A stretch of 25,503 nucleotides of DNA from contig SCKQ01000035.1 of the NCBI GenBank assembly GCA_004124535.1, positions 1 through 25,503 of the forward strand. Direction: 5' to 3'. Of this stretch, positions 15,234 through 24,096 are shown in pieces; the stretch's first letter is position 1, and each line of letters opens with the position of its first letter. The translations under genes were made by a program, and so were the position numbers. The notes under the pieces were generated by a model. That model made no database searches, was not told the DNA's origin, and saw nothing but the letters and a program-made list of their open reading frames with translations. This DNA is from Fidelibacterota bacterium (GTDB lineage Bacteria > Marinisomatota > Marinisomatia > Marinisomatales > TCS55).

Positions 15234-15772
15234 CAACCGCCTTCAGGCCTGGCAAAACCTTTCCGCTGCGGGATGGGGGGCAAATTGAGAATTTCTTCAC
15301 CTAAGGAAGTGGCCACCTGCTGCACAATATCCACAAGAGAAACAACACCTACGGATTTTTTATTATCATCGACAATGGGGACATGACGGAAACCGCTCAC
15401 TACCATTTTATTCAGGGCATAAGCGACAGCATCTTCCATTTGCAAATATTCGGGATTAGCTGTCATAAAATCATCTACAATTTCCTTATCGAAATTCATG
15501 CCCTTGCCTGTAATCTTAAGCAGAACATCCCGCTCGGTCATGATGCCGACCAATTTGCTATCACGTTCTACCAGTAGACAGCCCAGGGAACGCTTTTGTA
15601 ATTTTTGAATAGCTTTGCTTAGAGATGTGCCTGCATTTACAACAATGGGCTGCGGCAGAGCTAAACCGGAAAGTGAGTCATCCAGAGAAACACCTTCCCC
15701 GATACCGGATGACTTATCGTGTTCCAATTCATCCATACGTCTTAATTCATCATCAAATTGATTTTCCTGCAT
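15233..15772 (-). CDS. Stand-alone CBS-pair protein
   Basis: A 179-aa cytosolic protein made of two CBS domains, about 42-88 (VVNAGTSLSKAIQ...LVGIMTERDVL) and 104-155 (TANPEYLQMEDAVAYAL...SVGVVSLVDIV). Such pairs form a Bateman module that binds adenosine nucleotides or metals and acts as a regulator of other proteins. The N-terminal 40 residues are acidic and probably disordered; the C-terminal PPIPQRKGFARPEGG is a short tail. No effector domain is attached. It has a good Shine-Dalgarno (AGAGG, 7-8 nt) and starts 18 bp after the T9SS gene stop. It couples to a lipoprotein gene by TGATG. Ligand and target are unknown. Confidence 0.93.
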   Translation of the reverse strand: MQENQFDDELRRMDELEHDKSSGIGEGVSLDDSLSGLALPQPIVVNAGTSLSKAIQKLQKRSLGCLLVERDSKLVGIMTERDVLLKITGKGMNFDKEIVDDFMTANPEYLQMEDAVAYALNKMVVSGFRHVPIVDDNKKSVGVVSLVDIVQQVATSLGEEILNLPPIPQRKGFARPEGG

Positions 15773-15790
15773 AACCTTACCTCTTAATAA

Positions 15791-17587
15791 TTATTTCAAA
15801 TATATCATTTTCCGACTCATAGCTACAGGCAGATAATCACTTGTTTGCGCCTGTAATGTAATAAAATATATTCCACTGGACTGAAATTCCGCGGACCAGT
15901 TAAAAGAATAAAAGCCTTTTTCCAGAAAAATTTCATCCAAATAAACCCGCAGTTTTCTGCCCTTGGCATCCGCTACATATAAACTGACAGTTGCTTCATC
16001 CAACAGGTCAAATGTGATATTGGTATTGGAGTTAAATGGATTTGGATAATTTTGGTAGAGCGCGAATATCTTCGGTATGAATTGTTTATTCTGCTGCGAC
16101 CTGGTAATGTCATTTGATTCCCCAAAGGTGGAAAAGGATAATGCCGTCCAGGTACCTAAATCCGGTACTTTGCTTTCATGAAACGATTCCTGAAGGTGCA
16201 ACGGCCGGCTTTCCAATATCCTCCATGCGTCATTTTCATTTACTTGACAAAGATGTAGCCAGCCATTTTCTTTTGACGTCATCAAAACCCAATTCGAATC
16301 CAAAAAACTCACTTCAAAACCCGGCACAGAATTCCATACCCACAATAATGAATCATTTATAAAAAGCCCTAATTGTATTGACCAATCTGAATTCCCGGCA
16401 ATTTCCACAGAGAGTTTTTGCTCAATAGCATTGTATGCGATTTCATTCAATTGAAAATCCTGTTCTGGAATGGACCGCATTGTTTGCATATCGAATATTT
16501 CATCCGAAAATATGTATTGATCATCTAAAGCTATAGAGAGCACCCCTTCTTCATTTACGACTGGCAACGATTGGACAACATCACCTGCGATCAGAAGTTC
16601 AACATATTCCCAATGACTGGGGATTGAAATCATTTGAGAATCATTATATTCAAATGGTACGGAAATTGATTCTTCATTCATATGTAATTCAATTGAACTT
16701 TCATTAACTTTAAATCGATTTATGCTTATTTTTATGCCGCTTGAATCCTTCACCAAGTTTGTAATGAGTACCGGCGGAAGTGACTCTAAAAAAGCGGAAT
16801 CATCCCTATAAATTTCGACTGCTGAAGAAAACTTTCTATTCAGTATATCAATTAAATCTAATTTTTCATCATGCCATTCAACAGGAGCAAATAAAACCTG
16901 CTGACGAATCAATGGTTCAAGTTCATTAAATGCATTTTCAATATAGTCATGTAATACAGATGGATCATTATCAGCAAACAAAAATGTGCACGCTTTGAAA
17001 TCTTCAACAGAAAGTATATTTAAAAATGAGTCAAAATTGATCTCTTCCATCAACAAGTACATTTGCAGAGCATTCATTTGACTAATTTCAGAAGGAATAT
17101 GATTCAGTATAAAATCATATATCAGGACACTCTCGAACTCATGAATATCTGTTATTTCGCTGCGAGCTGAAAACGTAACAGGATATGACTGCTCCAGTTC
17201 CGCAATAATTTTGTCAAGATGCTGTGTATCCATTGACCTGGCAAATGCCGGTGTATGGTAGGCACTAGAAAGAATTCTGCTATCTATGGTTTCCATCTCC
17301 AATCTGTAAAATAATAGGTCATGGGTAAACAAATCATTGTCCAAATAGCGGTCTGTAATGATTCCGTCAAGATCAATGATTTCATAGGTAGACATCATAT
17401 CATTACTGCGGAAAATACGGATAGATGAGATGATTTCATTTTCAGGCAAGTCCCATATCAATAAAATGGAGCCCGGTCCGCCATAGGCATCAAGCTTAAT
17501 GGACGTATTTCCCTCAATATCTGCTCCAAAAAGCAGAAAAGGGAACAATATGCCCAAGGCAAATATATTTAGCTTAATTCTATTCAT
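15791..17587 (-). CDS. Secreted T9SS cargo protein of unknown function
   Basis: A 598-aa exported protein. The N-terminal signal peptide is about 1-22 (ending ...LLFGA). Residues about 28-110 look like a beta-sandwich or FN3-like module (SILLIWDLPENE; FYRLEMET). A helical, Leu/Glu-rich middle section (about 125-265) has no motif I recognise. Beta-rich stretches follow, and a T9SS C-terminal sorting domain starts near YPNPFN (514-519) and ends SSGIYFITLQ and MIYLK. After the signal peptide is removed, the protein should cross the outer membrane via T9SS and be released or anchored. No protease or glycosidase active site is visible. Its start codon is preceded by a structured leader, and the likely Shine-Dalgarno GAGG lies 9 nt upstream. 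It follows the S8 protease gene by 76 bp. Confidence 0.9.
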   Translation of the reverse strand: MNRIKLNIFALGILFPFLLFGADIEGNTSIKLDAYGGPGSILLIWDLPENEIISSIRIFRSNDMMSTYEIIDLDGIITDRYLDNDLFTHDLLFYRLEMETIDSRILSSAYHTPAFARSMDTQHLDKIIAELEQSYPVTFSARSEITDIHEFESVLIYDFILNHIPSEISQMNALQMYLLMEEINFDSFLNILSVEDFKACTFLFADNDPSVLHDYIENAFNELEPLIRQQVLFAPVEWHDEKLDLIDILNRKFSSAVEIYRDDSAFLESLPPVLITNLVKDSSGIKISINRFKVNESSIELHMNEESISVPFEYNDSQMISIPSHWEYVELLIAGDVVQSLPVVNEEGVLSIALDDQYIFSDEIFDMQTMRSIPEQDFQLNEIAYNAIEQKLSVEIAGNSDWSIQLGLFINDSLLWVWNSVPGFEVSFLDSNWVLMTSKENGWLHLCQVNENDAWRILESRPLHLQESFHESKVPDLGTWTALSFSTFGESNDITRSQQNKQFIPKIFALYQNYPNPFNSNTNITFDLLDEATVSLYVADAKGRKLRVYLDEIFLEKGFYSFNWSAEFQSSGIYFITLQAQTSDYLPVAMSRKMIYLK

Positions 17588-17597
17588 GAGAAAGAAC

Positions 17598-17648
17598 CTC
17601 GGCGAGACCTAAGTTCTTATATTATACTGCCCGAGGCAAGTATAATAT
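17598..17648 (-). promoter_or_regulatory. Structured 5' leader with mutually exclusive hairpins
   Basis: In the 76-bp gap before the T9SS cargo gene, two pairings compete on the minus strand. Hairpin A uses arms 17635-17648 and 17619-17631 (10 AT-rich pairs, a one-base bulge, then GCC/GGC) around a 3-nt loop. Alternatively, CCTCGG (17636-17631) can pair with CCGAGG (17603-17598), which contains the likely Shine-Dalgarno GAGG 9 nt before the ATG. The first structure would free the ribosome site and the second would hide it. A TATAAT also occurs here, so a promoter is possible. The regulatory role is inferred only. Confidence 0.35.
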
Positions 17649-17663
17649 TCGTCGGGAAGAGGA

Positions 17664-19304
17664 TTATTTAAGGTAAGTAATTTTCTGGGTAATATTGCCG
17701 GTTGGTAAATTTATATGAATAAAATAAATACCACTGGACAATCCTGACGCATCCCATTTATAATAATGATCTCCGGCCATTAGTTTTTCATTTATAATTG
17801 TTTCCACCAAATGCCCGGTTATATCGTAAACATGTAGAGACGTGTGACCATCTGTTCCTACCTTAAACTGCATGGTTGTGGTGGGGTTAAACGGATTCGG
17901 ATATATATTCAATATTGAAAATTCATCAGGAATACTGTTTTCATCTATAGCCGAAGTTTCATAGTCAATGGCTGCCATTACATCAATCACGCCGTAGCCA
18001 TAATCATTGTCCGGTGTATCAACCCTGTCGGAGGTCATCATCATGGCCTCTCGAACCTGCATGGGTGTCCAGTCCGGATGGGCACTCAAGATAACAGCGG
18101 CTGCACCACTGACCAGTGGCGCGGATAGTGATGTTCCACTGGCAGTTCGGTATGAATCGCTATTGGCATTCACACACCACGTTGAAACACCCCGGGCACA
18201 GACTTCAGGCTTAATTCGACCATCATATGTGGGCCCATGGGAACTAAAATAAGCGATATCACCTTCACTGTTTACAGCGCCGACAGATATAACAGAATCA
18301 GCATCTGCCGGAGCTGATATATAATAATACAGGGTATCGCATGGATCGGGTGGCGGTTCAGAAGTACCCCAATTCCCTGCAGATGTAATACACAAAACTC
18401 CCAGATATGTTGCAATATCTACAGCGATGGTTGTGACACCGGTATTGCCATCCATATCACAATAGGAATACCAATCAAGGTAACCTAAAGAGGATGAGGC
18501 AACATCAGCGCCATTCTGCTCACCCCATTCTAATGCAGCTACATAATTGTCCTCTTCTACTTGACTTTCATTGGGAACGTCTTCTGTTTTTGCCAGCAAA
18601 AATTCTGAATCAAACGCTGGTCCAATTAAATTACCGGGGTCATATCCCGCCAAGGTAGAAAAAACCATCGTGCCATGATTATGTTGACCATAATTGTCCT
18701 CATCCACAGTCTCATTAGCTGTATTGCCATCATTATTGATAAAATCCCATTCATCGATTATATCTAAAGAATCAAACACATTTCGTTCAGTATTGAATCC
18801 TGTATCCAAGATCAACACGCGTACCCCTTGACCGGTGTACCCTGCATCATGAGCTGTATGACAATTTATTTGTTCTATTTGTTCCTGGGCATAACCGTAG
18901 TCCAATGAACTTGAAGCAGTCATTATTCTAGACGAGCTTTGCTCATCGAACTCAAGATCCTTCTTTTTATAGACAGTTACAGGATGAGTTTTCTTAACAA
19001 AAGGCAATAAAGAAATTTCATTTATAATATTTATATCAGATGTTATAGAAACAGCATTCAGCCATCGGCTTACTTGATGGATAACTGCTCCATTTTCCTC
19101 TAATGATTTAATATAAGAAATGCTCACAGGACGATCGTACCATGTTAAGCCCAGGCCTATTTTCTGTCTGCGCTGAAGTGTTTTATCATCCAATGTAATA
19201 AAATTATCTGCAGCCAGATCCTTATCAGTAAAGTATATCCATAATTTTTCTGCTGTAGCAGTTTCGATAGACAGAATTATAAAAAATAAAAAGTATTTTT
19301 TCAT
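17664..19304 (-). CDS. Secreted S8 subtilisin-like protease with T9SS sorting domain
   Basis: A 546-aa extracellular serine endopeptidase. The signal peptide is about 1-18 and is followed by a prodomain-like region (about 20-125, including LWIYFTDKD and a basic RRQK). The peptidase S8 domain has Asp167 in VLILDTG, His210 in HNHGTMV, oxyanion Asn311 in SAGNWG and Ser392 in SGTSLSAP, so the triad is intact. The T9SS C-terminal sorting domain follows YPNPFNP (468-474) and ends SSGIYFIHI...ITYLK. The ATG shares one base with the TGA of the upstream M14 peptidase gene (TGATG), so the two proteases are translationally coupled and probably act together on extracellular protein. Substrate specificity is not inferable. 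Confidence 0.95.
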   Translation of the reverse strand: MKKYFLFFIILSIETATAEKLWIYFTDKDLAADNFITLDDKTLQRRQKIGLGLTWYDRPVSISYIKSLEENGAVIHQVSRWLNAVSITSDINIINEISLLPFVKKTHPVTVYKKKDLEFDEQSSSRIMTASSSLDYGYAQEQIEQINCHTAHDAGYTGQGVRVLILDTGFNTERNVFDSLDIIDEWDFINNDGNTANETVDEDNYGQHNHGTMVFSTLAGYDPGNLIGPAFDSEFLLAKTEDVPNESQVEEDNYVAALEWGEQNGADVASSSLGYLDWYSYCDMDGNTGVTTIAVDIATYLGVLCITSAGNWGTSEPPPDPCDTLYYYISAPADADSVISVGAVNSEGDIAYFSSHGPTYDGRIKPEVCARGVSTWCVNANSDSYRTASGTSLSAPLVSGAAAVILSAHPDWTPMQVREAMMMTSDRVDTPDNDYGYGVIDVMAAIDYETSAIDENSIPDEFSILNIYPNPFNPTTTMQFKVGTDGHTSLHVYDITGHLVETIINEKLMAGDHYYKWDASGLSSGIYFIHINLPTGNITQKITYLK

Positions 19305-21532
19305 CAGTTCGAAAGAATTATATCAACTAAAGCCAGCACATCATAAATATTGACTTCGCCATCAAAATTCACATCTGCTGTGGTTTGTTGATAATCATTT
19401 AAATTATCATCGCTCAATATTAATTCAACAATGTTCAACACATCAAAAATATCGATATCACCGTTATCATCCAAATCTCCCGGCAAATAGTTCAAATAAC
19501 CTTGAATAGAAAAATCATCAAAATAAAAACCATCCCTCGTAACCCCACCATCTGTCGTCAGTATAAATCTAAAATAGACTGCTGACTCACCTGCATAAGC
19601 TGAAAGATCAACTTCTTCTTCAACCCATCCTGACTGGCCATCATAACCCTGTTCATCGGAATTTTGTGTCCCCTGGCCAGCACCACTTTCAGTGTATAAC
19701 CCAGTCAATGATGTCCAGTGCATTCCATCTGTGGAAATCTGAAAACGAACAAAATCATAATTGCTTTCAATATCCCACTTTGCAGAAAAACGAACCAATG
19801 GGTAATCAACAGATGTAAAACTGAGTGGTGATGAAAGCGCGATAGCAGAAGCATCATTGTTAGAATAATTTCCAGCGGGGCTATCTGTTATGGCATGATC
19901 TCCAGTTGCCGGATCTGACAGGACTATGCCCCAATTATATGTCGACCACTGACCCATTCCCTCTTCAGCATCATCAGTGAAAATGGACATTGGTATCCCA
20001 GTTATAACGGTTACTGTGTCTGTTCTTACAAAACTGCTGTTATCATGGAGCGTGATAACCATACCTACTTCAGATCCATTAGGCAATGACCCTGCTGCTA
20101 CCATAGAAATATTAATAGTTGATGTACTCCGTGCCGCTAAGGGACCGGCATTATTATCATAGGTTAAAATTGAACTCGTGTTATTATAAGGCAAAGCCTC
20201 GACCAGCACATCACCATCAGAATCCTGTAAACCACGGTTCTGGATGGTGATATTGAATTGAATAGTGTCGCCCTGTTGTTCTTCTGTCTCAGCTGTATAA
20301 ATGATATGATCAGCACCGCCTACAAAACCAAAGATCTTGTTAGAATAAAGCTGATCTTGACATAATGGGATGACCCTGTTCTCAGGTGGCCAGAAATTAT
20401 CCTGGTATGAACCTACTTCTGGTGTATAGGAAATGAGTCCGGCATCGGCATAGGACCAGTCCACCGCATCGCCATTAACACCATAACCGATGGTTTCATA
20501 TCCTGTGCCCACTTGGTAGCCATTGAATTTTGTCATCTCCCATCCAATTTCTCTGATGGTGGTCAAGTCCGGTTCAGCGGGCAAAGAACCATCCCCCCAG
20601 GAATGGATCAACACATTGGAGTAAGAATGATAATGCTGAACATTTGAAAATTCGTTAGCAAAAATGAAATCTCTTACCGCTTGGGTTTCCGGTTCAGAAA
20701 AAGCAGAATCACCTCTGAATGTTGACGAACAAGGGTTGGGTGAAGAACCGGAATTATCGGCTCCCCATTCATACCCATAGTTTCGGTTCAGATCTATTCC
20801 CCGCTGGGTGCCGTCGCCGCATCCGGTATCTCTACGGTTTTTACGGTGCATCCCGCCACCATTGGGAGCAATGGTTTGATTGTACACATAACCATCGGGG
20901 TTGACTACCGGAATAAACCACAACTCGCGTTCATTCACGAGATATTGGGCTATCTCATCTGTTGTATAATTTTCGCATAACCATTGCACAAAATAGAATT
21001 GGTTCATCATACCCAGCGGTTCCCTGGCATGTGTAATTCCTGTATATAGTACTTCTGCCTCATCTTCATCCTGTTCGGGATTATCCGACACCTTAAAAGC
21101 CCAGATAGTGCGGCCTTCAATTGATGTTCCAATGGAATCTTTTTCTGCAACAATATCGGGATATAAGATCACCAGTGTATCCATCTTCTCTACAACTTCA
21201 CTGAATGTATAATTGCCCTGCATGGAGCCAAGTTCAAAATCCCGACTGACTTCCTGCACGTTACGATCCAAGAAATACTGGGTCATGTCATTAATTAAAA
21301 TATCATGGGGAATGCCCAGTTCGGACAGTCTAAAAGTCTGTTCTTCATTGGCTACAACATCAATAAAAACTCCCTGTTTGATTTGTACATGATCAAGCGG
21401 TATACCAAGATCGTGCAGTTGCTGCAGAGTAGACTGTTCCGTATTCCAGATACGTACGGATTGGAATATATCAGTTGCGGGCAATTGATACACTATTGCC
21501 AAAAGAATAATGAATTGTACTGTTTTCTTCAT
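19304..21532 (-). CDS. Secreted M14 zinc carboxypeptidase with C-terminal dockerin-like module
   Basis: A 742-aa exported metallopeptidase. The signal peptide is about 1-19. A prodomain-like region (about 20-95) precedes the M14 domain. Zinc ligands His168 and Glu171 lie in THAREPLG, and His302 in HYHSYSN. Substrate-binding LNR (248-250) and the general-base Glu372 in YTPEVGSY are intact, so it should be active. After about residue 420 come beta-sandwich segments and a jelly-roll-like domain (FTDDAEEGMGQW...). The last 60 residues hold two Asp/Asn-rich calcium loops (GDLDDNGDIDIFD; ADVNFDGEVNIYD), a dockerin type I-like pair. It has no T9SS sorting domain, unlike the next two proteins. It lies 8 bp after the citrate synthase gene and has no clear Shine-Dalgarno. 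Confidence 0.94.
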   Translation of the reverse strand: MKKTVQFIILLAIVYQLPATDIFQSVRIWNTEQSTLQQLHDLGIPLDHVQIKQGVFIDVVANEEQTFRLSELGIPHDILINDMTQYFLDRNVQEVSRDFELGSMQGNYTFSEVVEKMDTLVILYPDIVAEKDSIGTSIEGRTIWAFKVSDNPEQDEDEAEVLYTGITHAREPLGMMNQFYFVQWLCENYTTDEIAQYLVNERELWFIPVVNPDGYVYNQTIAPNGGGMHRKNRRDTGCGDGTQRGIDLNRNYGYEWGADNSGSSPNPCSSTFRGDSAFSEPETQAVRDFIFANEFSNVQHYHSYSNVLIHSWGDGSLPAEPDLTTIREIGWEMTKFNGYQVGTGYETIGYGVNGDAVDWSYADAGLISYTPEVGSYQDNFWPPENRVIPLCQDQLYSNKIFGFVGGADHIIYTAETEEQQGDTIQFNITIQNRGLQDSDGDVLVEALPYNNTSSILTYDNNAGPLAARSTSTINISMVAAGSLPNGSEVGMVITLHDNSSFVRTDTVTVITGIPMSIFTDDAEEGMGQWSTYNWGIVLSDPATGDHAITDSPAGNYSNNDASAIALSSPLSFTSVDYPLVRFSAKWDIESNYDFVRFQISTDGMHWTSLTGLYTESGAGQGTQNSDEQGYDGQSGWVEEEVDLSAYAGESAVYFRFILTTDGGVTRDGFYFDDFSIQGYLNYLPGDLDDNGDIDIFDVLNIVELILSDDNLNDYQQTTADVNFDGEVNIYDVLALVDIILSN

Positions 21533-21540
21533 TTTGAAAA

Positions 21541-22812
21541 CTATGTATTTTCTTTGATCCAGTCTGTGGTAACTGACTTGGGGCGGGTAATGGGAATTTC
21601 CAGAGCACGGTTGATGACCATCTGTGCAACCATGCCCATAGCACGGGATACGCTAAACAAAACTGTGTAGAAATTGAATTCTTTAAGGCCGTAGTAATAG
21701 AGGAGTGAACCAGAAGCTGCATCTACATTGGGCCAAGGATTCTTGGCTTTACCCTGTTCCTGCAAAACAGGCGGAACCACATCAAATAGCAATTTCACAA
21801 TGTCAAAGATATCATCATCATGGATATATTTTTTCCCAAATTCGACGAAGGCCGTAAAGCGCGGATCAGGACAGCGCAGCACTGCATGCCCATAGCCAGG
21901 AATGACGCGCCCATTATTCAAGCGATCCCAACAAAATTGCGTCAGTTCTTCTTTGGATGGTGCAACATTAAAATGATTATAAATCTTTAAAACAAATTTC
22001 AAACATTCCTGATTTGCCAAACCATGTAAAGGGCCGGCCAAACCATTTAACCCGGCGACGACTGAATAATATGGATCAGACAAGGCAGACGCAACCGTGT
22101 GGGCTGCAAAAGCGCTGACATTGCCACCTTCATGATCACAATGCAGCATGAAATACAACTGCATCAGCTTTTTGAATTGTCCATCGGGATCAGCAATACC
22201 GGTCATGTGTACAAAATTTTCAGCCCAGTCCAGATTAAAATCTGGTGCAATTAGTTCACCTTTATTAAAATGAACCCTGTAAATACCAGCTGCCAGCCCC
22301 GGTAATTTTGCCAGAAGGTTGATGCCATCTTCTAAACAATATTCCCAATATGCTTCTCTGGCAACTCCTTCATCATATTTTCTGCGAAAAACACTTTCCC
22401 GCTGCATGACCATAATTCCCGTACTGAACATAGCCATTGGATGTGAATCAGTAGGCATATTTTTCATCACATCCCACACATAATCCGGGACTGTGGCCTG
22501 TTGTGTATATTGCTTTTGCAGATCTGCCAATTCATCTGCGCCCGGCAATTCGCCGGTTATTAATAAATAGAAAACTTCTTCTGGAAGTAAATGGGTGATC
22601 TCTAAAAGTGGATGATCACGAATAATTAAACCCTTATCAGCTGAAACAGATGATGTATCACACACAAATCCCCGGACTCCGCGCATACCGCCGTAAGCTT
22701 GTGAAACGGTTACATTACTTATTTTCTTGTCACCGCTGCTTTTTACAAGATTCAATGCTTCATTTTGCCATTGTGGAATTTTTTCAGCCAGTTTTTGTTT
22801 CAATAATGTCAT
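21541..22812 (-). CDS. gltA: Citrate synthase, mitochondrial-like subtype
   Basis: Condenses oxaloacetate and acetyl-CoA to citrate, the entry step of the TCA cycle. At 423 aa it is close to the mature eukaryotic enzyme. The motifs DHEGGNVSAF (226-235), NGLAGPLHGLANQE (256-269), IPGYGHAVLR (304-313) and NPWPNVDAASG (358-368) match the mitochondrial-type sequence more closely than the E. coli allosteric type. Catalytic residues are His263, His309 and Asp364. It lacks the long N-terminal extension of the E. coli hexameric NADH-regulated enzyme. It follows the DUF1015 gene by 12 bp with only a weak Shine-Dalgarno and precedes the exported peptidase genes, so no metabolic partner is adjacent. It could share acetyl-CoA flow with the dehydrogenase operon. 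Confidence 0.96.
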   Translation of the reverse strand: MTLLKQKLAEKIPQWQNEALNLVKSSGDKKISNVTVSQAYGGMRGVRGFVCDTSSVSADKGLIIRDHPLLEITHLLPEEVFYLLITGELPGADELADLQKQYTQQATVPDYVWDVMKNMPTDSHPMAMFSTGIMVMQRESVFRRKYDEGVAREAYWEYCLEDGINLLAKLPGLAAGIYRVHFNKGELIAPDFNLDWAENFVHMTGIADPDGQFKKLMQLYFMLHCDHEGGNVSAFAAHTVASALSDPYYSVVAGLNGLAGPLHGLANQECLKFVLKIYNHFNVAPSKEELTQFCWDRLNNGRVIPGYGHAVLRCPDPRFTAFVEFGKKYIHDDDIFDIVKLLFDVVPPVLQEQGKAKNPWPNVDAASGSLLYYYGLKEFNFYTVLFSVSRAMGMVAQMVINRALEIPITRPKSVTTDWIKENT

Positions 22813-22824
22813 AGTTTTACTTTT

Positions 22825-24087
22825 TTATTTACTAAAACAACGTGTCACCAACCCAGAATACACCTTTGGAAAAAAATAAGTGGATTTTTGAGGCATCTTT
22901 TCACCCGCTTCAGCTATGGTAAATATCTCATTTAACGATGGCGGTTTTATAAAACAAGCCACATCAAAATTGTTTTCTTCTTTTAATAGTTCCAGGGTGG
23001 GTTTGTTTCCGCGCATGTATGATAGTTTTTTCAAATCCTGTTGATTATATGTATTTACACCAAAAACATCTTTTATAACAAATGAATGTAGAATATTTGT
23101 ATCCAATTCCTGTGCAGTCTGGCATTGATCAGTAAACACATTATTTAATTCTTTCCAATTATGGAAATTTAACAATAAACCTGTATCACTTACCCGATGG
23201 TAAATACCCATTTGACCCTTGAAGCTGTTTTCACCTTCCAATATATTGATGACTTTTTCTGGGCCTGCACATTTTTCAACATCAAAATGGTGGTTTAATT
23301 TTGTTATAATATCATCAATTCCTAATTGAACGTCCGAAAGTAACCTGTGAGTCGGTAATACATTCATACCCGGGTTACTGCTGTTGACTAGTGTTACCAT
23401 CACTTGATCAGCTCCATTAATTTCAGGATTATTTCTGTAAAAGCGCAGTGCTGTTTTATAACGATGGTGCCCATCAGCAATCACCACATCTTTTGTAGAC
23501 ATAAATGCTTTAAACTGGTTGATAGATTCTGAATCCTTTACAGCCCAAAGCCGATATCGAATCTCATCTAAATCGCAATCTATATCTGGATCATTCTGCA
23601 GTGTTGCATACATTTTCTCAAGAACCAGATTTTCATCCTGGTAGCACATGAATATTTGTCCCGGGTTGGCTTTTGTTGTTTCCATAAGCCGATAACGGTC
23701 ATCTAGATGTTTTTCGATTGTTTGTTCATGGGGTAATACAGTATCTCCTAACTCTGTCAACTCCAGTGCACAAATACACCCCACCCGATCCACTGACCTG
23801 CCGTCTTGCTGAAATGATTGGGACAAGATATAAATAACCACATCTGACTCTTCTACTAATACACTTTCATTTTTCCAAGATTCAAGAAACTTGGCAGCAT
23901 CTATATAGCGATCATCACCCTTGGAGCGATTGAGGTTTATGCGGATATAATTATAGGGTGAAGTATCATAGTAATCATTTTGTTCATCAGCTGTAATTAC
24001 ATCGTAAGGAGGAACAATCACTTTTGTATAATCATTGATCAGCTCACTATTGTACCGCCAGCCTTTAAAAGGGGAAATATTTGCCAT
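22825..24087 (-). CDS. DUF1015 family protein
   Basis: A 420-aa cytosolic protein of the DUF1015 family (COG4198). Recognisable segments are ISPFKGWRY at the start, VIVPPYDVI (23-31), LPHEQTIEKH (118-127) and the conserved ADGHHRYKTALRF (204-216), which resembles the nucleotide/phosphate-handling DGHHR motif of ParB/sulfiredoxin-like proteins. Some relatives of that fold are serine kinases, but I do not know of proof for DUF1015 itself. No signal peptide or membrane helix. It starts 9 bp after the glycerophosphotransferase-like gene and is 12 bp upstream of citrate synthase, so it is co-transcribed with both. Function unassigned. Confidence 0.9.
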   Translation of the reverse strand: MANISPFKGWRYNSELINDYTKVIVPPYDVITADEQNDYYDTSPYNYIRINLNRSKGDDRYIDAAKFLESWKNESVLVEESDVVIYILSQSFQQDGRSVDRVGCICALELTELGDTVLPHEQTIEKHLDDRYRLMETTKANPGQIFMCYQDENLVLEKMYATLQNDPDIDCDLDEIRYRLWAVKDSESINQFKAFMSTKDVVIADGHHRYKTALRFYRNNPEINGADQVMVTLVNSSNPGMNVLPTHRLLSDVQLGIDDIITKLNHHFDVEKCAGPEKVINILEGENSFKGQMGIYHRVSDTGLLLNFHNWKELNNVFTDQCQTAQELDTNILHSFVIKDVFGVNTYNQQDLKKLSYMRGNKPTLELLKEENNFDVACFIKPPSLNEIFTIAEAGEKMPQKSTYFFPKVYSGLVTRCFSK

Positions 24088-24096
24088 ATCAAAAAC

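Noticed and set aside
17619..17648. Hairpin as an intrinsic terminator for the S8 protease gene
   Set aside because: The stem is AT-rich with little GC and is followed on the minus strand by mixed sequence rather than a U-run, so ordinary termination is unlikely.
21305..21670. A 121-codon plus-strand open frame
   Set aside because: It runs antisense across the boundary of the M14 peptidase and citrate synthase genes, both of which are well supported. It has no signature of its own.
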